This document shows, piece after piece, positions 46,685-58,289 of a stretch of DNA of 64,000 nt; the stretch's first letter is position 1, and each line of letters opens with the position of its first letter. This DNA comes from Collybia mongolica (lineage: Eukaryota; Basidiomycota; Agaricomycetes; Agaricales; Clitocybaceae). The stretch is taken from the NCBI GenBank assembly GCA_013420905.1, contig JAAXNY010000005.1, forward strand, positions 2,976,001 to 3,040,000, written 5' to 3'. The notes below the pieces were generated by a model. The model had not been told where the DNA came from and did not search any database. It saw nothing but the letters and a program-made list of their open reading frames with translations. The position numbers and the translations under genes were made by a program.

Positions 46685-48345
46685 TCAGATCCCAGTCGGT
46701 CGCATTCTCATCGTGAATATTCCCTGCACATGACGGTCCAGTACCCTGAGTGATTCGCCAATCGAGACTTCCTCCCAGGTATCACCAATCCTTTCCAGAC
46801 CTCTAAGCGCTATTTCCCAGTCACGTCGCGACCAGTCTTGTCCTCGACGCGCACCAGGGGACGTATACGGCATACTAAGAAACACATCTACCCGTGGACT
46901 TGTTGAGGGAACCCGCTTTTTACTGTCCAGAAATTCCAAGCAATCCGTGATGGTCCACTCAAAAATATCTCGTTTGTGACTCTGCCATTGTGGGGCGTAC
47001 CGAGAAGCAGACGTACCCCCGTTCGGCCTGTCACGGTTGTGGACCTCTGGACCCCCAACTCTACCCACAAGTTCAACCAGGAGTCTCGTGAAGTGATCGA
47101 TGACCTGGATGTGGAGCAGGTCAAGAGCGTGACTTGGTAGCAGGATTTCGTGCACCGACGCATCTTCGTCAACCATCATCATATGCTCGTCAGTCTGGGG
47201 AGCAGCTGGGGCTAGCGCGATCAAGTTACTTTTTGGGTCTCTGTAACTGAGACGGTAAGGCCCAAAATAGCTCAGATCGATCCCGTGGTCCCGAAACATG
47301 ACCCAAGCAATCTCCCGGCTACTCCAATTACGAGAAGGAGTGATGGTCGCGATGCCTATGCGATATAGGTAGATAGGTCAATGAGGCTTTTTATTTTGAA
47401 AATATCATACCTCTCTCACTCTCACTCTCAAGGCAAAGATTGTTATCGGCACTGCACAGGAACGTTCTTCGGTCACGCCGGAAATATAGACAACAGTCGA
47501 GAATCAGAGTGTCGTTTAATCTTTCCGAACCAAAGTCCTAAATTCAATTAACTGAGGCTGAAACGCAAACAACGTCATGTACTCGCGCACTAACCTCCCC
47601 AGGCACCCGTATCTTCCAGTTCCTTGAGGGTTTACACGTCTCTTCGTTCGCCTGCCCCCTAACATACTTTCGTTCCCTGACCTTTTTCAACAGCCATGCG
47701 GAAGCGCGCCTCGCAAACCAAGCGAGGCCATTCCGATTTTTTTGCCTAACATCTCCATGAGCTTGGTTCTACCCCAATGAAAGAATCGCACCCATCTAGT
47801 TCATATATAACTGCCCCCGGAACTACGACGACAATTGGCAAAGATAGCTTCTCGGCATCCTCAACAAATTGGGTGAGAACGTCAAAGTGGTGCAGAAGTA
47901 TATTGGTATCAAGAACTAAGAAAGTAGAGCTTTCCGATATTGGTGCCTGTTGAGAAAAGGTCAACCGATTTTGTAGCACAAGAAACGCTCGCCAACAGAC
48001 AATGGATCGTGTCTGTCTCTTACTACATTCCAAGGGCCAATTCTGTGGCGAGGGATAAGATATGCTTTGACTCACTTGCATTTCCACATCTTCATTGGCA
48101 AGCTCATCGATTTGCTGGAGGGTGGCGTGCAGATGGATGTCCCTTGGATTGGAATCTAGTATGACACTATCAGGTTCAAGGACACGGGCCCTTTCGATTA
48201 TACTCGCTTGAAGGGAAAGAGTTCAGTGATTGTGAGCTCGAAGGTATGTTGTGAATAAGGGGTTCAAGAGAAGCCATGTTGAGCTCGCTATATTGGCGAG
48301 CATAACTTTTAAGTATCATTATTCGATACCGTGATCACGGGACAT
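46685..48345 (-). CDS. SWT1: PIN-domain endoribonuclease, Swt1-like
   Basis: This protein has a PIN nuclease domain like Swt1, the yeast endoribonuclease that removes unexported or faulty mRNPs at the nuclear pore. PIN motifs are FLVLDTNILLHHFDVLTQF (first acidic residue), PIVVVVPGAVIYELDG (second acidic residue), LAWFARRASAWLLKKV, LNDTLILDCCLYF (third acidic residue) and RRTFLCSADNNLCLESE (the final Asp). The C-terminal part (about 200 residues from MFRDHGIDLSYFGPYRLSYR) is helical and includes HIQVIDHFTRLLVELVGRVG. At least five introns are needed. The first exon is uncertain: joining ATG-TCC-CGT-GAT-CAC at 48345 to the exon beginning about 48208 gives a clean frame, while the ATG at 48275 runs out of frame. 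The gene lies upstream of, and on the same strand as, the GT32 gene. Confidence 0.75.
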
Positions 48346-48559
48346 GTAACCACCTCCTTTTAACGCGCGAACTTTTGAAGAGCATGTTCACTCCACAGTA
48401 TATATTCAAAAACAATAGTATTGGTGTATTTCTATGGATGAGTGAAGAGAATACAGATGCGAGTTAGGGTGAGAAAATAAGATTATGAATGCGCTGCAGA
48501 ACTTCCATGGAATCCATGATATAAAATGCCAGGTGACGATAATCAGAAATCGGGCACGT

Positions 48560-51163
48560 TCATGCCACTGTCGACAATGACGACAGTGCCAATTTTTTAA
48601 ACGGCGGTGTTCCGTCTGCCTCACCGGCAACTGCGGAATCATTCTGATCAACCTTACGCTTCATTCCCGCAAGTTTAGACTCGAGCGACGGAGAACGTGA
48701 GGGTGACTTCGACATTGAGTCTCTTAACGTTGCACGTGGTGGTGTTGATTTCGATAATGAGACTGACATAGACTGTGCCTCAGGTGTACCAGAACGACTT
48801 CCAGTAGCCAGTTCAGTCCGTAGCCGAGCTGCAAAATTGTTTGTTGACGCCACAGCTTCTGCGTGACACGTCGCATGATATACCTGGGTGAGGAGCCAGT
48901 CAACTCAAGATTGTACATTGATTTGGGGAAAGCAAAGAACGCACCCTATCATCCTTCATAACAGCATTTTTCCACACCCAGTCCTCATCATCTTCGAGGA
49001 ATTCCGACTTAAGAGTCTCCTTACAAATCGGACATGATATGGGTTTGGCCTCATCACCTGATGGAACAACGACATGGAGTGCCCGAAGCTCAGCCTCACG
49101 TTTAGCGTTCTCTGCAGCAGCAGCAGCCTTGGGATTCATGGGGTGGAAATCATCAGCACGACCTTTGCCTTTCAAATCCATCGAAGTATTGTGAACCCAA
49201 TCCTTGACATATATATTAGAAGCATCTAGGAATGATATTGGTATTTCACATACCTCTACACCAACAAACCAGCTCCGACTATGACCTCGTCCGAGGTTCT
49301 GGTTAGCCTTACGGTTCTGTCTAAAATGCATATCTAGGTGATTCTCCATGTCCTTCTTCCCAACGACAGTATCAGCGAAGCGAATGCCGCATTGTTTACA
49401 TTGGGCAGTCAACTGGTCATATAGAAATTCTACGATTTGAGGCCTTTTCCTATATCCATCATTTCAGATTCAGAAACTTAACGGTAAGGAACAGTTTACT
49501 TACCTCATGATGTCTGAGCTCGTCAACTGAATCTGTTGCGAGAGAATAGCTTGCCGGTAGGCTCTCGAGGCCTCTCGTTCAAGGTTGACACTTTCAACAA
49601 TTGGCTGCTGGGAGGCCTGGAACGCCTCTTCTTTTGCAGTTGCGCCAGCACCCAGAGGAGTTCCGTTTGCGGACACGACGCCGGCCTTGAGCAAGGTGGA
49701 TAAGAGGTTTGCTATGTTGGCGGGAGGCGGTGGAATATCTGTTGGGGTCGAAGTCGAAGATTGAGCGACAGAGGTTGAAGATCCTTCTATTTTTACATTT
49801 TCGTATACATTATGATATGGCACGTGAATAGGCGCCGTAGGATGCGAATAGGAACGTAGATTAGGAGGTTGGAAGGTTGTTTGTGCCTGGGGCTGAGTGG
49901 GGTATGAAGGCTGGGGTTGCCATTGCGTTTGCGCAGCAGTGATAGGGGCAGGGGGTGGAGGAGCGGCACTTCTAACGAGGGTACGTAGCTGACCGAGGAT
50001 CTGTTGGAGCTCCTCTTGAGAGACACCTGCTTCAATCAGCTTGCGTAGCTGCAAAAAGTGTGAGTATGCTATTGTATAGCAGGGAAAAAGTTCATACCTG
50101 ATGGAGAACATTGACATGGTTCTGTGATACCGTGTCGTAAGGGTTACTTTGCAGAGCCCGTTCCTTCTGCCCTAGGGTAAACTCCAGTTCACTAAGGACT
50201 TGCGATTTCGTTATTTGACCAGATCCAGAGTAGAAGCCTGGACTTGTCTAAATAGGTAGGAATTGACTAATGACATACACAAAAACCACGCCAAAACTCA
50301 CATTATGGTTTGTGGCACCATCGCCCCAGACACCGCGTTCGATAGCAACTTGAGGAGGGACGCCGAATAATTCTTTCCCATTAGGCGCTCCTGTTCGCCA
50401 TGTCAGAAGCATCTCCTCCATCTTGCTCCGAATATTCTCATCGACTTGGCCATAAGTCTCCAAAAATAAGGGGATTACAAACGCAGCAAAATGACGTGCG
50501 TAAGGATCGTAGACATTTTTCGAAATAGCGTCCAAAAGATAGAATGCAGGCAGCTTCATCCAAGGCGGGACCTGACATGGTTGACGAAAACGGAAAGATG
50601 AGTCAGCAAACCGCGGAATAGTAGGAGACCGGAAACGGCAAAAATAAGATGAAAAAAAAAGTGATTGGAGCACAAGGGACCGAATAAGAGAAGGTCTCTG
50701 AGGTGATTCTCGATCGGCCATCTTACTTGTCTTTGTGCTCAATGTACGTCTAAGTCTACATACATGACATACGGACAACATATATTATGAATCAAAAGGT
50801 CACGATATTTGTTGTATGTCTCCAAGGCGGTGAAAGACGGGTTCCGGTGATGAGGGAAAGATGACTCACCCGTCGAATGTGTGCTTCCAGGCATTGAGCG
50901 ACGATTTCGGCGAAACGAGAGTAGTCTTGAGCCAACATGGACAGATTTTGAATGATAGGCCTTGAATTAACGTTAAGCTCTGCAAGACGATTCGTGTACT
51001 CCCGCCGAAAGGATATCGGATCAAGTTGGAAGACGGGGGGTGGGGGAGGTGGTGCGGGTGATAGCTGTTGATACTGATACTGATATCCGCTGTGAGAGAC
51101 GGGGTGGGTAAAAGCGTTGGTGTAAGAAGGTTGCCCATAATGATTCTGAGAGTACAGAGACAT
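48560..51163 (-). CDS. PCF11: Pre-mRNA 3'-end processing factor Pcf11
   Basis: This subunit of cleavage factor IA binds the Ser2-phosphorylated CTD of RNA polymerase II and couples cleavage/polyadenylation to termination. The N-terminal CTD-interacting domain is clear after a Gln/Pro-rich leader: FRREYTNRLAELNVNSRPII, LSMLAQDYSRFAEIVAQCLE, then KLPAFYLLDAISKNVYDPYA and FLETYGQVDENIRSKMEEML, followed by TWRTGAPNGKELFG. A glutamine-rich coiled part (RKLIEAGVSQEELQQILGQL) and a Pro-rich middle follow. Two zinc-binding regions end the protein: CKQCGIRFADTVVGKKDMEN with HLDMHFRQNRK, and CPICKETLKSEFLEDDEDWV with VYHATCHAEA. About eight exons. The start at 51163 gives a Tyr/Gln-rich leader (MSLYSQNHYGQPSYTNAFTH). 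The gene is divergent from RPL9. Confidence 0.92.
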
Positions 51164-51894
51164 GACTTATGCACAGAGGGTAGGTAGAGAGGGAGTGTTT
51201 CGCTGAGGTCTCAAGAATGAGGTTACTGCAGGGACAACGTCACTGAGTTGGACCAGACGATGAGCAAATTGATTTGTCGATTTCTGGTGTAAATTTCAAT
51301 GGGCCTCACACAGACTGCAGAATAGCACAGACAAGTGAAGACGAACGAGTAGCACGGTGATGGTGGTTGCTGGAAGAGAACGCCCAAGTCACGGATGATG
51401 ACAATAAGCTCCGTTCGAAACTCCGCCGTTTGTCCCGGCCGCCACCACGACCCATGCCGGACAAATACACAGCTCTCAGTAGGTTGTACACGCTGAGCAC
51501 TCAAAATAATCGAGGCACATTGTTTGAAATAATTGATTTTTACATATCTTATGCTGTTGTTCCAACTTGAGCGAGAATCATAAGTTTTGTGTATAACAAG
51601 CAGATTTCTTTGGGAGACTGGTGGAAACCCAAAATAGGCAACGATTATGTCAGCCGCATAGAGCAGCATTGACAACTGAATCTACCATCCGCCCAACTCA
51701 ACTCAAAATTAACGTTCAAGGTGCGTACTGCTGCCCGATTTTTGTTTCGTTGTGTTCCCTAGAGTCCGAAGGCCTTGGACATTCGTTTAAGGCCCATTTT
51801 GAAGGGGTTCAACGGGTTGGACACCCTGGATGGCAGGATACCGCTTTGGATGATATGCATCGGATCGTCAGAGGATTTACATATTTTACTTCAG
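51164..51894. promoter_or_regulatory. Divergent region PCF11 / RPL9, with likely 5'UTR intron
   Basis: This 731-bp region serves two divergent genes. Next to RPL9, a GT donor at about 51721 (CAAG|GTGCGT) and the acceptor TACTTCAG directly before the ATG at 51895 suggest a leader intron of about 174 nt, longer than the 50-60 nt introns elsewhere. No snoRNA boxes were found in it. Confidence 0.45.
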
Positions 51895-52629
51895 ATGCGG
51901 GACGTCCTCAAGACTGAAGAACTCGAGATCCCTGAGGGTGTCGAAATAACAATCAAGTCTCGACTCATTACCGTTACTGGACCGAGGGGAACACTGACGA
52001 AGAATGTCCGCCATGTCGACATGGACATCCGGCTACTGAAGGGGAAGAGCACCAAAGTTTCTCTTGCTGTCTGGCAGGGAGGACGAAAACATGTCGCTTG
52101 CCTCCGCACCATTAGGACACTGATCAATAATATGATCATCGGTGTGACGAAGGTTTATCCCCCTGGTACAGTACCATAGGAAAAGACCGCGTTAACAAAT
52201 ATTGTCAGGGCTTCCGTTACAAAATGCGCGCCGTATACGCCCATTTCCCTATCAACTGCATCATTCAAAACGACGGGCAACTAGTTGAGATACGTAATTT
52301 TCTGGGTGAAAAGGTCTGTGTTGCATTCAAGAAATGATTACGACCATTAAACCGAGTATAGACTGTCCGACATGTCAATATGCTGAACGGGGTTGTCATC
52401 ACCGAGTCAAAAGTGCAGAAGGATGAGTTGATCCTTGAGGGTAACGATATCGACATGGTCTCGCAATCAGGTTTGTCGTATTGTTCGGGTAATGTAAATG
52501 AGTAGGCTCTGACGCACGTTCATAGCCGCTTCGATCCAGGGCATCTGCCGAGTGCGGAACAAGGATATTCGTAAATTCTTGGACGGTATCTATGTGTCAG
52601 ACAAAGGGCCCATTCCCGTAGAAGAGTAG
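51895..52629 (+). CDS. RPL9: 60S ribosomal protein L9 (uL6)
   Basis: A large-subunit ribosomal protein near the sarcin-ricin loop and the P-stalk base. Four exons (51895-52152, 52209-52313, 52362-52470, 52526-52629) give 191 residues, exactly the eukaryotic L9 length. Conserved blocks are [71 protein letters not shown] and [20 protein letters not shown]. All introns are GT-AG. The ATG at 51895 follows an intron acceptor immediately, so the leader is probably spliced. Confidence 0.97.
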
Positions 52630-52812
52630 AGCCCATATTCTTATATATGCTACATGTTATGTTGCATACCATGCCCTACTCTCTAAGATCATGCTTTCAC
52701 GCCTTGTTCATGATTATCTGTCGTCATTCATAGTGCAAGGCGTATGCGGTAATAATATTAGAAAACTGGTTGCCTCGATATGTATTAATGTCTACCAAGT
52801 GCTGAGAGAGCA

Positions 52813-53793
52813 TTAGGGTACAAACGGTATCAATGTTCCAACTCGCTTGCGGTAATTTGTATAGTCATCACCGAAGAATTTGACCAAGGCTGCTTCTTCA
52901 GCTATCAAGGTAAATGAATATAGGACCCTTAAGCAAAGGTAGAACACTGACCTCTGGTACGATAATAGAAGAATCTCCATAGTAAGACGGCAAATAATGC
53001 AAATGTTAGAGGATTTTGAAGGACAAGTTGAGTGCCCAAGGCCCAGTAATAAAATCCTGCATAAGATGGGTGGCGAAACCAGCTAAAATAAAGTTAGTGC
53101 TGTTGCCATTAAGCTACATATTTCACTCACGCGTAAACACCGTCGGTGACAAGTTTGTGGGTTTCTCGTTTGCGGAACGCGACAGAATGGGAGAAATTAG
53201 TCGATGCGTGAATCATTGCGGTTGATCGTAAAATTTGGCCAGAAGCCACCATGAGTATTCCTAGACGCGTCAGTTAGAGCAGTTAGGAAAGTGAAAGGAC
53301 ATTACCGATTAAAGATATGTATTGGTATGCTTTTAAGGTGGGTTTGAGATATAGGGTCAGAAGGTATTCACTCAAAGCCACCCCGTTAGCAATGTGATAC
53401 ATGGAACCGTTGTCCAAGAGAAAAGCTGTAGAGAATTGAGTTCGACAATTGTGTTCAAGCAAAGCTGCACTGACAATCAACGCTGCACTTCTCGAGATTC
53501 CAGCCCGCTGTTACAGCAAATTCGCCCCAATGGAAGGCGGCCCATGCCGCAATGAAGAACCCCAGTTGGTGGGTCGCCCACCAGTGCGTGGGGAAACCAC
53601 CGACTATAAATGTAAAGGCCCCCAGAGAGAACACCCCTCCCAGGAGAAAGGCAATTGTTGACACAGCCAATGGGGTGTTAGGGATGTTGCCTAACGGAGC
53701 ATCGGCCGCGGGAATTGTCGAAAGAGGGTGGGCCAGCAGAGCCTCGCGTTGTAGAATGCGTTGTTGGACGTTATCTGGAGTTTCGATTGACAT
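52813..53793 (-). CDS. STE14: Protein-S-isoprenylcysteine O-methyltransferase (Ste14/ICMT)
   Basis: This ER membrane enzyme methyl-esterifies the C-terminal prenylcysteine of CaaX proteins such as Ras/Rho GTPases and lipopeptide pheromones. Membrane segments include LAVSTIAFLLGGVFSLGAF and LGFFIAAWAAFHWGEFAVTA. The conserved C-terminal catalytic core is complete: HKLVTDGVYAWFRHPSYAGF, YYWALGTQLVLQNPLTFALF, then the cofactor-proximal RTRAEEAALVKFFGDDYTNY and RKRVGTLIPFVP at the end. About five exons, roughly 240-250 residues. The start at 53793 (MSIETPDNVQQRI) lies 165 bp from the divergent Mef2 gene. In basidiomycetes this enzyme also matures mating pheromones; no pheromone, receptor or homeodomain gene is near. 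Confidence 0.93.
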
Positions 53794-53958
53794 CCTGGTG
53801 ATCCTGAAGGAAAAGCGAGACCAGAGCTTACGGCCATTGTATCAAGTCGAGTGTGATAACAATAAAGTCTCTTTACAATTGTTGTGTTCAAAAGCTTCTT
53901 TGAACTCTTCTTGCCAAGAATTTTGAATTTCCACAGCTCAGCTTTATGTTTCAAGCTC

Positions 53959-56491
53959 ATGTTCAATAGTCTACGCAATAGTCTACCCAAAGTCAAATTC
54001 CCCCTGAGACGTGAATACGCCAAAGCATCTGGTCATGATCCTTCCAAAATTCGGAACATGGCCCTCGTAGCCCATATCGGTAAGTTGTTATCTCGTGTTA
54101 ATGTCCAGCATTTACTCATTCGAAGCAGACTCCGGGAAAACTACATTGACAGAATCTATCCTTTTAAAGTCCTCTTACCTTTCCACGAGAGGCTCAGTTG
54201 ATACTGGAAGTACTACGACCGACTTCCTACCGGCGGAACGAGAGCGAGGAATAACAATTCAGTCTGCGAGCATTCCTGTAAAGTGGAAAGACTGGACGTT
54301 CAATTTGATTGATACCCCAGGACATGCAGACTTCGGTATGGAGGTTGAGAGTGCCAGTCGCGTTGTGGATGGCGCAGTTGTCTTAATTGACTCTGTTGAA
54401 GGCGTTGAAGCTCAGACAAAGGGTGTGTGGAGACAACTAGATAGGTGCGTCGTTTAGGTGAGGCGGGTTCAAACCCTATATTCTCTGTCTCTGATCCATA
54501 CTGTTCTATAAGGTACGGGGTGGCATCGCGACTAATGTTTCTAAACAAACTCGATCGTCCTGGAGCATCATTCAAGGCATCGTTAGTTTCCCTACTCTCA
54601 CATCGGCTCCACCCGAACCCAATGGTCTTGACGCTTCCAATAGCATCATTCGACCCTCAACACTACGACCAGGCTGAACCTGGTATCCAGGGGTTGGTTG
54701 ATCTAGTTCAATGGGAACTCTGGAAATGGGACGAAGAAGGGCAGGCCACTTGCCATCCTCTTCCACGCGACGATGAATCTTTTCAGAACTTAGATTACAT
54801 TACAACTTCTCACCCTATCCTCTCGCACCTAATACCTGCACGCACACAACTTCTGGAGAACTTGTCAATGTTTTCCGAAGAGCTGATGGAATCCCTTCTC
54901 AATTTGCCTAGTGGGCCCACATCATACCTAAATGTGGAGAGCTCTGTTATTACCCGACATCTTCGTCATGCCACGTTAAAAAACGAAATCCTTCCTGTTC
55001 TTTGCGGCTCGGCTATGAAGAATATCGGCACTGACCTGGTGATGGACTATGTCGGCCAGCTTTTTGCCAGCCCATTAGACGTGGCGCATGATCCACAAGG
55101 TCAAAATTCCCCACTTAGGCTTTTAGCTTGGAAAGTCACTTGGGACAAGAAGCGAGGGTGGATGACCTTTGTCAGAGTTTATTCAGGTAACCATCCACAT
55201 ACCATGTTCGTCATTCAAAATTTGAGCTGTACCTACAGGCAAGCTTACGCGTCAGAGTGTCGTTTTGAATACAAACAAGAATCAGCGTGAGCGAGTGTCG
55301 AAGCTCCTGCTCTTGTACGCGGCCGAAGTCGAAGAAGTGGAAGAGCTTCCGTTCGGTTCTGTTGGCGTGATACTTGGCCTTAAATACACTCGCACTGGAG
55401 ATACCCTTGTGTCCTCTGGTGGCCCACCATCCAACAGATCTGTTCTCCGTGAAATAACCCCACCCGCAGCTGTGATTTCGGCATCCGTCATTCCTCAATC
55501 GCATTCCGATACGGAACCCGTACAGTCGGCGTTAGAATCCCTCGTCCGCACCGACCCTTCTGTTCGCGTTGATATACAGGAGGGCCAAATTCTAGTACAT
55601 GGCATGGGCGCTTTGCATCTCGAAATCGTCGAAGGACGGCTTAAGGATGAATGGGGCGCTAACTTTGAGTTTGGTAAACGTCGCGTTAGTTATCGGGAAG
55701 GACTCGGACCAGGCGTGGCTTCCCGAAATTCAAGTTTGTGGCAGACAGATGTTGGAGGAAAACATATAGATATCTCTATAGAATTTGATGTCCGACCGCT
55801 CGCCAACGGCGAACAAGGAGATCCTATGTGGGATGGAAATATCATTCTGGACGAAACTGGCATGCCGCTCCCTGCACCAGATTCTATAGCAGGAACAGCC
55901 CAAGCTTTCATCGCTCAAGGAATTGCCAGCGCCCTCTCAAATTCACCGAACACGTCTCTAGCCATGTCACACTTGTGCGTGCAATTGAAGAAATTCTGCA
56001 ATCCATTAGCCTCATCCCCCACTCTGACCGGCGCAAGTGCCGCCATTCTGCGTAATCGCATCCGTGACGCTGGCCTTGGCCCAGTGATGGAACCCTTTGT
56101 TCATATCAAGATTTTGGTGAACGAAGATAGCCTTGGGAAGGTTGTCAAGGATCTCACAGAGCATGGAGGGGAAGTCCTTGATCTTGGTACCGGCTCGGCT
56201 GTGAGTGTGGATGAGACAGATGAAGTAGGAGGTTATCCGGAAGAGGGAATATATGTCCCTCCTACGTGGTTATCTCCCTCAGGGGGGTCACCCACCTCCC
56301 TGTCATCATCCGGCTTGCGGGTGAAGCGGTCTGTGCATGCTCTTGCACCTCTTAGCAACATGTTGGATTATTCAAACAGACTGCGCTCAATATCGGGAGG
56401 ACATGGCTTGTTCGAAATGGCAAATGCAGGGTTTCGGGAGGTCTCAGAGGCGCGAAAGTTGGAGATATTAAAAGAAATCGGTCGGGCGTAG
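53959..56491 (+). CDS. MEF2: Mitochondrial elongation factor G2 / ribosome-releasing factor 2 (Mef2)
   Basis: A translational GTPase that, with ribosome recycling factor, splits mitochondrial ribosomes after termination. The N-terminus is basic and Ser-rich, fitting a presequence ([20 protein letters not shown]). The G domain reads [19 protein letters not shown] (the P-loop, split by an intron after HI), [20 protein letters not shown] (G2), [14 protein letters not shown] (G3) and [12 protein letters not shown] (G4). Later domains are [40 protein letters not shown] and the domain IV-V end [20 protein letters not shown]. Five exons; the P-loop AHIDSGKTT replaces the more common GHVDHGKTT, as in EF-G2 proteins. 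The start at 53959 is the first ATG in frame; reading further upstream gives only a non-ATG extension. A long Ser/Gly-rich insertion near the end ([11 protein letters not shown]) is lineage-specific. Confidence 0.93.
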
Positions 56492-56551
56492 CAACACTGA
56501 TTTTCGATGATTTAGAGCGTACATACATCTAACGTAATCCATAAATACTAA

Positions 56552-57962
56552 TCACAACTCCCTGGCCTCGTCTGCATCCCCAAAAAACATGGAGGTATCG
56601 ACGTCTTCATCATCATCAACAGCGCCTGCTCTAAATTCCCCAGTTGCACTCAAAACTTGACTGAACTCCATCATCCCACCAATCTCCTCATCAGAATTGT
56701 CAGAATCGTTAAAGAAACTTGTGTCTTCAAAGTTCTGGCCTGCAGCAAGGGTTCCCCAGTGCTGCATTGGAGCAGGTGTTTCACTTCTTTCTCGGTCTGA
56801 TTCATAGTCCGGAAGGAACAATGGCGTCTTCTCTCGGAAGCCAGGCCCCTCAGATGGTACAATTTCAGGTGGGACGAGACGTGATGTCCTGTGAGATAGG
56901 TGAGCAACAGAAGGTGCCCTCGATATGGATCGAATCGGTGGCCAAGGTTCTACCACAACGCATAAGCAGTGGCCGTAGATGCTGAAACCCTGGTACCGGA
57001 GTTGTAGCTTCGGCTTGGGTTTCTCTTCCTCTTCATCGAGCTGCAGATCTGCCTCGGCTGGAGGATGTTCGACTGTTTCGCGAACTTGAGGTGTTTCGAT
57101 ATCCATCACGCCAGGGGTAGCCAATTGTTCAGCCCGCATTAAGTCGTGGGGCGGCGTCCCAGATAAATCAATAGGGCCAATATTCCCAGCAGACATACCC
57201 TCAATTAAAAGTGCTGGGGCTTTGCCTGTATCGTCGATCTGTCGGTATACTGTCATAGGTTTCTTTGAAGACCTCCTGGAGGGACGAAGACCGTGGGTAT
57301 CAGGTTGAGCTGGAGAATAGTCACTGTCGTCGTCTCCACTTGTTTCAAATTCCTCGTCTGGCTGATGCGCTTTCCCTTTTGTTCTGCGCTTCTTTCGAGA
57401 AGTATCGAGAGGGCCTTTTACGGTTTCACCTTTGCGCTTTCCTTTCCTGGGTTTTGATGTCCACGGAACAAGTGGTGGCGGCATCGTCGACCTTTTTTGC
57501 GGAGGCGCAGCAACGAAATGTCTCGCCTACACGTATGAATTTTTTTGGATTAAACGCATACCATGCAAACGGGAAGAGCTCACCTTGATCACCACCGAAT
57601 GTGGTTCCGTCTTGCGGATAAAGTAACAAAATTGGTACGTTTCTGACGCGGCCGTTATAAAGCAAGGAAGAATATGTTCACTTGGCCTCACCTCCCCGAT
57701 GAGTATCCACAGTGGCCTTCTTGGATGCGACGTGTCCCGTCCCCATATGTAAATCAGCCTCAGCCTTTAGTTTTGGTAAGATACTGGAGAAGTCATCAGT
57801 CAGCGTAAGCAGGAAGATTGGGGGGTATTCACTGTGGCCTGAGATCGGACAGAACGTGCTGCAAAACGAGGTCAGACATCCAGTCAAGGTGTCGTTCATC
57901 CAGGTAGAGCTAAGCAGAGGATTCAGCATCGAGTGTTCCAATACAAAGCCCACGACCAACAT
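56552..57962 (-). CDS. Unrecognised charged, probably nuclear protein
   Basis: I do not recognise a family. An N-terminal segment of about 70 residues looks conserved and folded (HVLSDLRPHILPKLKAEADL, HMGTGHVASKKATVDTHRGE, TYQFCYFIRKTEPHSVVIK). It is followed by a basic linker with nuclear-localisation-like runs (KPRKGKRKGE, SRKKRRTKGK), acidic Ser/Asp stretches, and then a second compact block (LQLRYQGFSIYGHCLCVVVE, PWPPIRS). The C-terminus is acidic and ends DTSMFFGDADEAREL. At least three GT-AG introns are needed (about 57541-57591, 57652-57698 and 57784-57833). The 5' end is uncertain: candidate ATGs at 57962 and 57929 would need another intron ending at 57859. The gene converges with the Mef2 gene, only 60 bp away. 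The alternation of folded block, basic linker and acidic tail suggests a chromatin or transcription role, but that is only inference. Confidence 0.6.
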
Positions 57963-58289
57963 AGAGAGGTAGAACGTTTTTATCCGATATACGCAGGTAA
58001 TATGGGTTGCGCGCACGGAACGGCATAGTATGAGTATGTATCTGGTCTTTATTACGCGGCCAAGTCGTATACTGTGTGTACCATTGCAAGGCACGTGGCT
58101 AAAAGTCGTAAATCAAGCTCTACATATTATATAACTAACAATACTTTCAAATTATACGTGGTTCACTGGCTTCAAAAAGAACATCAAGCAAATCTAAGGC
58201 TTTGGTCGTGTTGAACACTTGTATCATCCTGTGGTATGTACTGTATCGATAAAGTTTCAGTCCACGTTTGGTTGGAGTCCCCTCTTGCT
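57963..58289. other. Intergenic region upstream of the unrecognised gene
   Basis: These 327 bp should hold the promoter of the unrecognised gene and the 3' end of the DUF6533 gene. No feature was recognised. Confidence 0.4.

Noticed and set aside
51222..51675. Minus-strand frame of 150 codons upstream of PCF11
   Set aside because: No motif, lies in the PCF11/RPL9 divergent promoter.
51720..51894. Possible snoRNA in the leader intron of RPL9 (GATGATA seen)
   Set aside because: No proper C box (RTGATGA) paired with a D box (CTGA) and no closing stem.
52813..53793. Ste14 gene as a sign of a mating-type locus
   Set aside because: No pheromone, pheromone receptor or homeodomain gene is present nearby; the enzyme also serves Ras-type proteins.
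54465..54490. GGTTCAAACCC-like sequence resembling a tRNA T-arm
   Set aside because: It lies inside an intron of the Mef2 gene and no acceptor, D or anticodon arm can be drawn around it.
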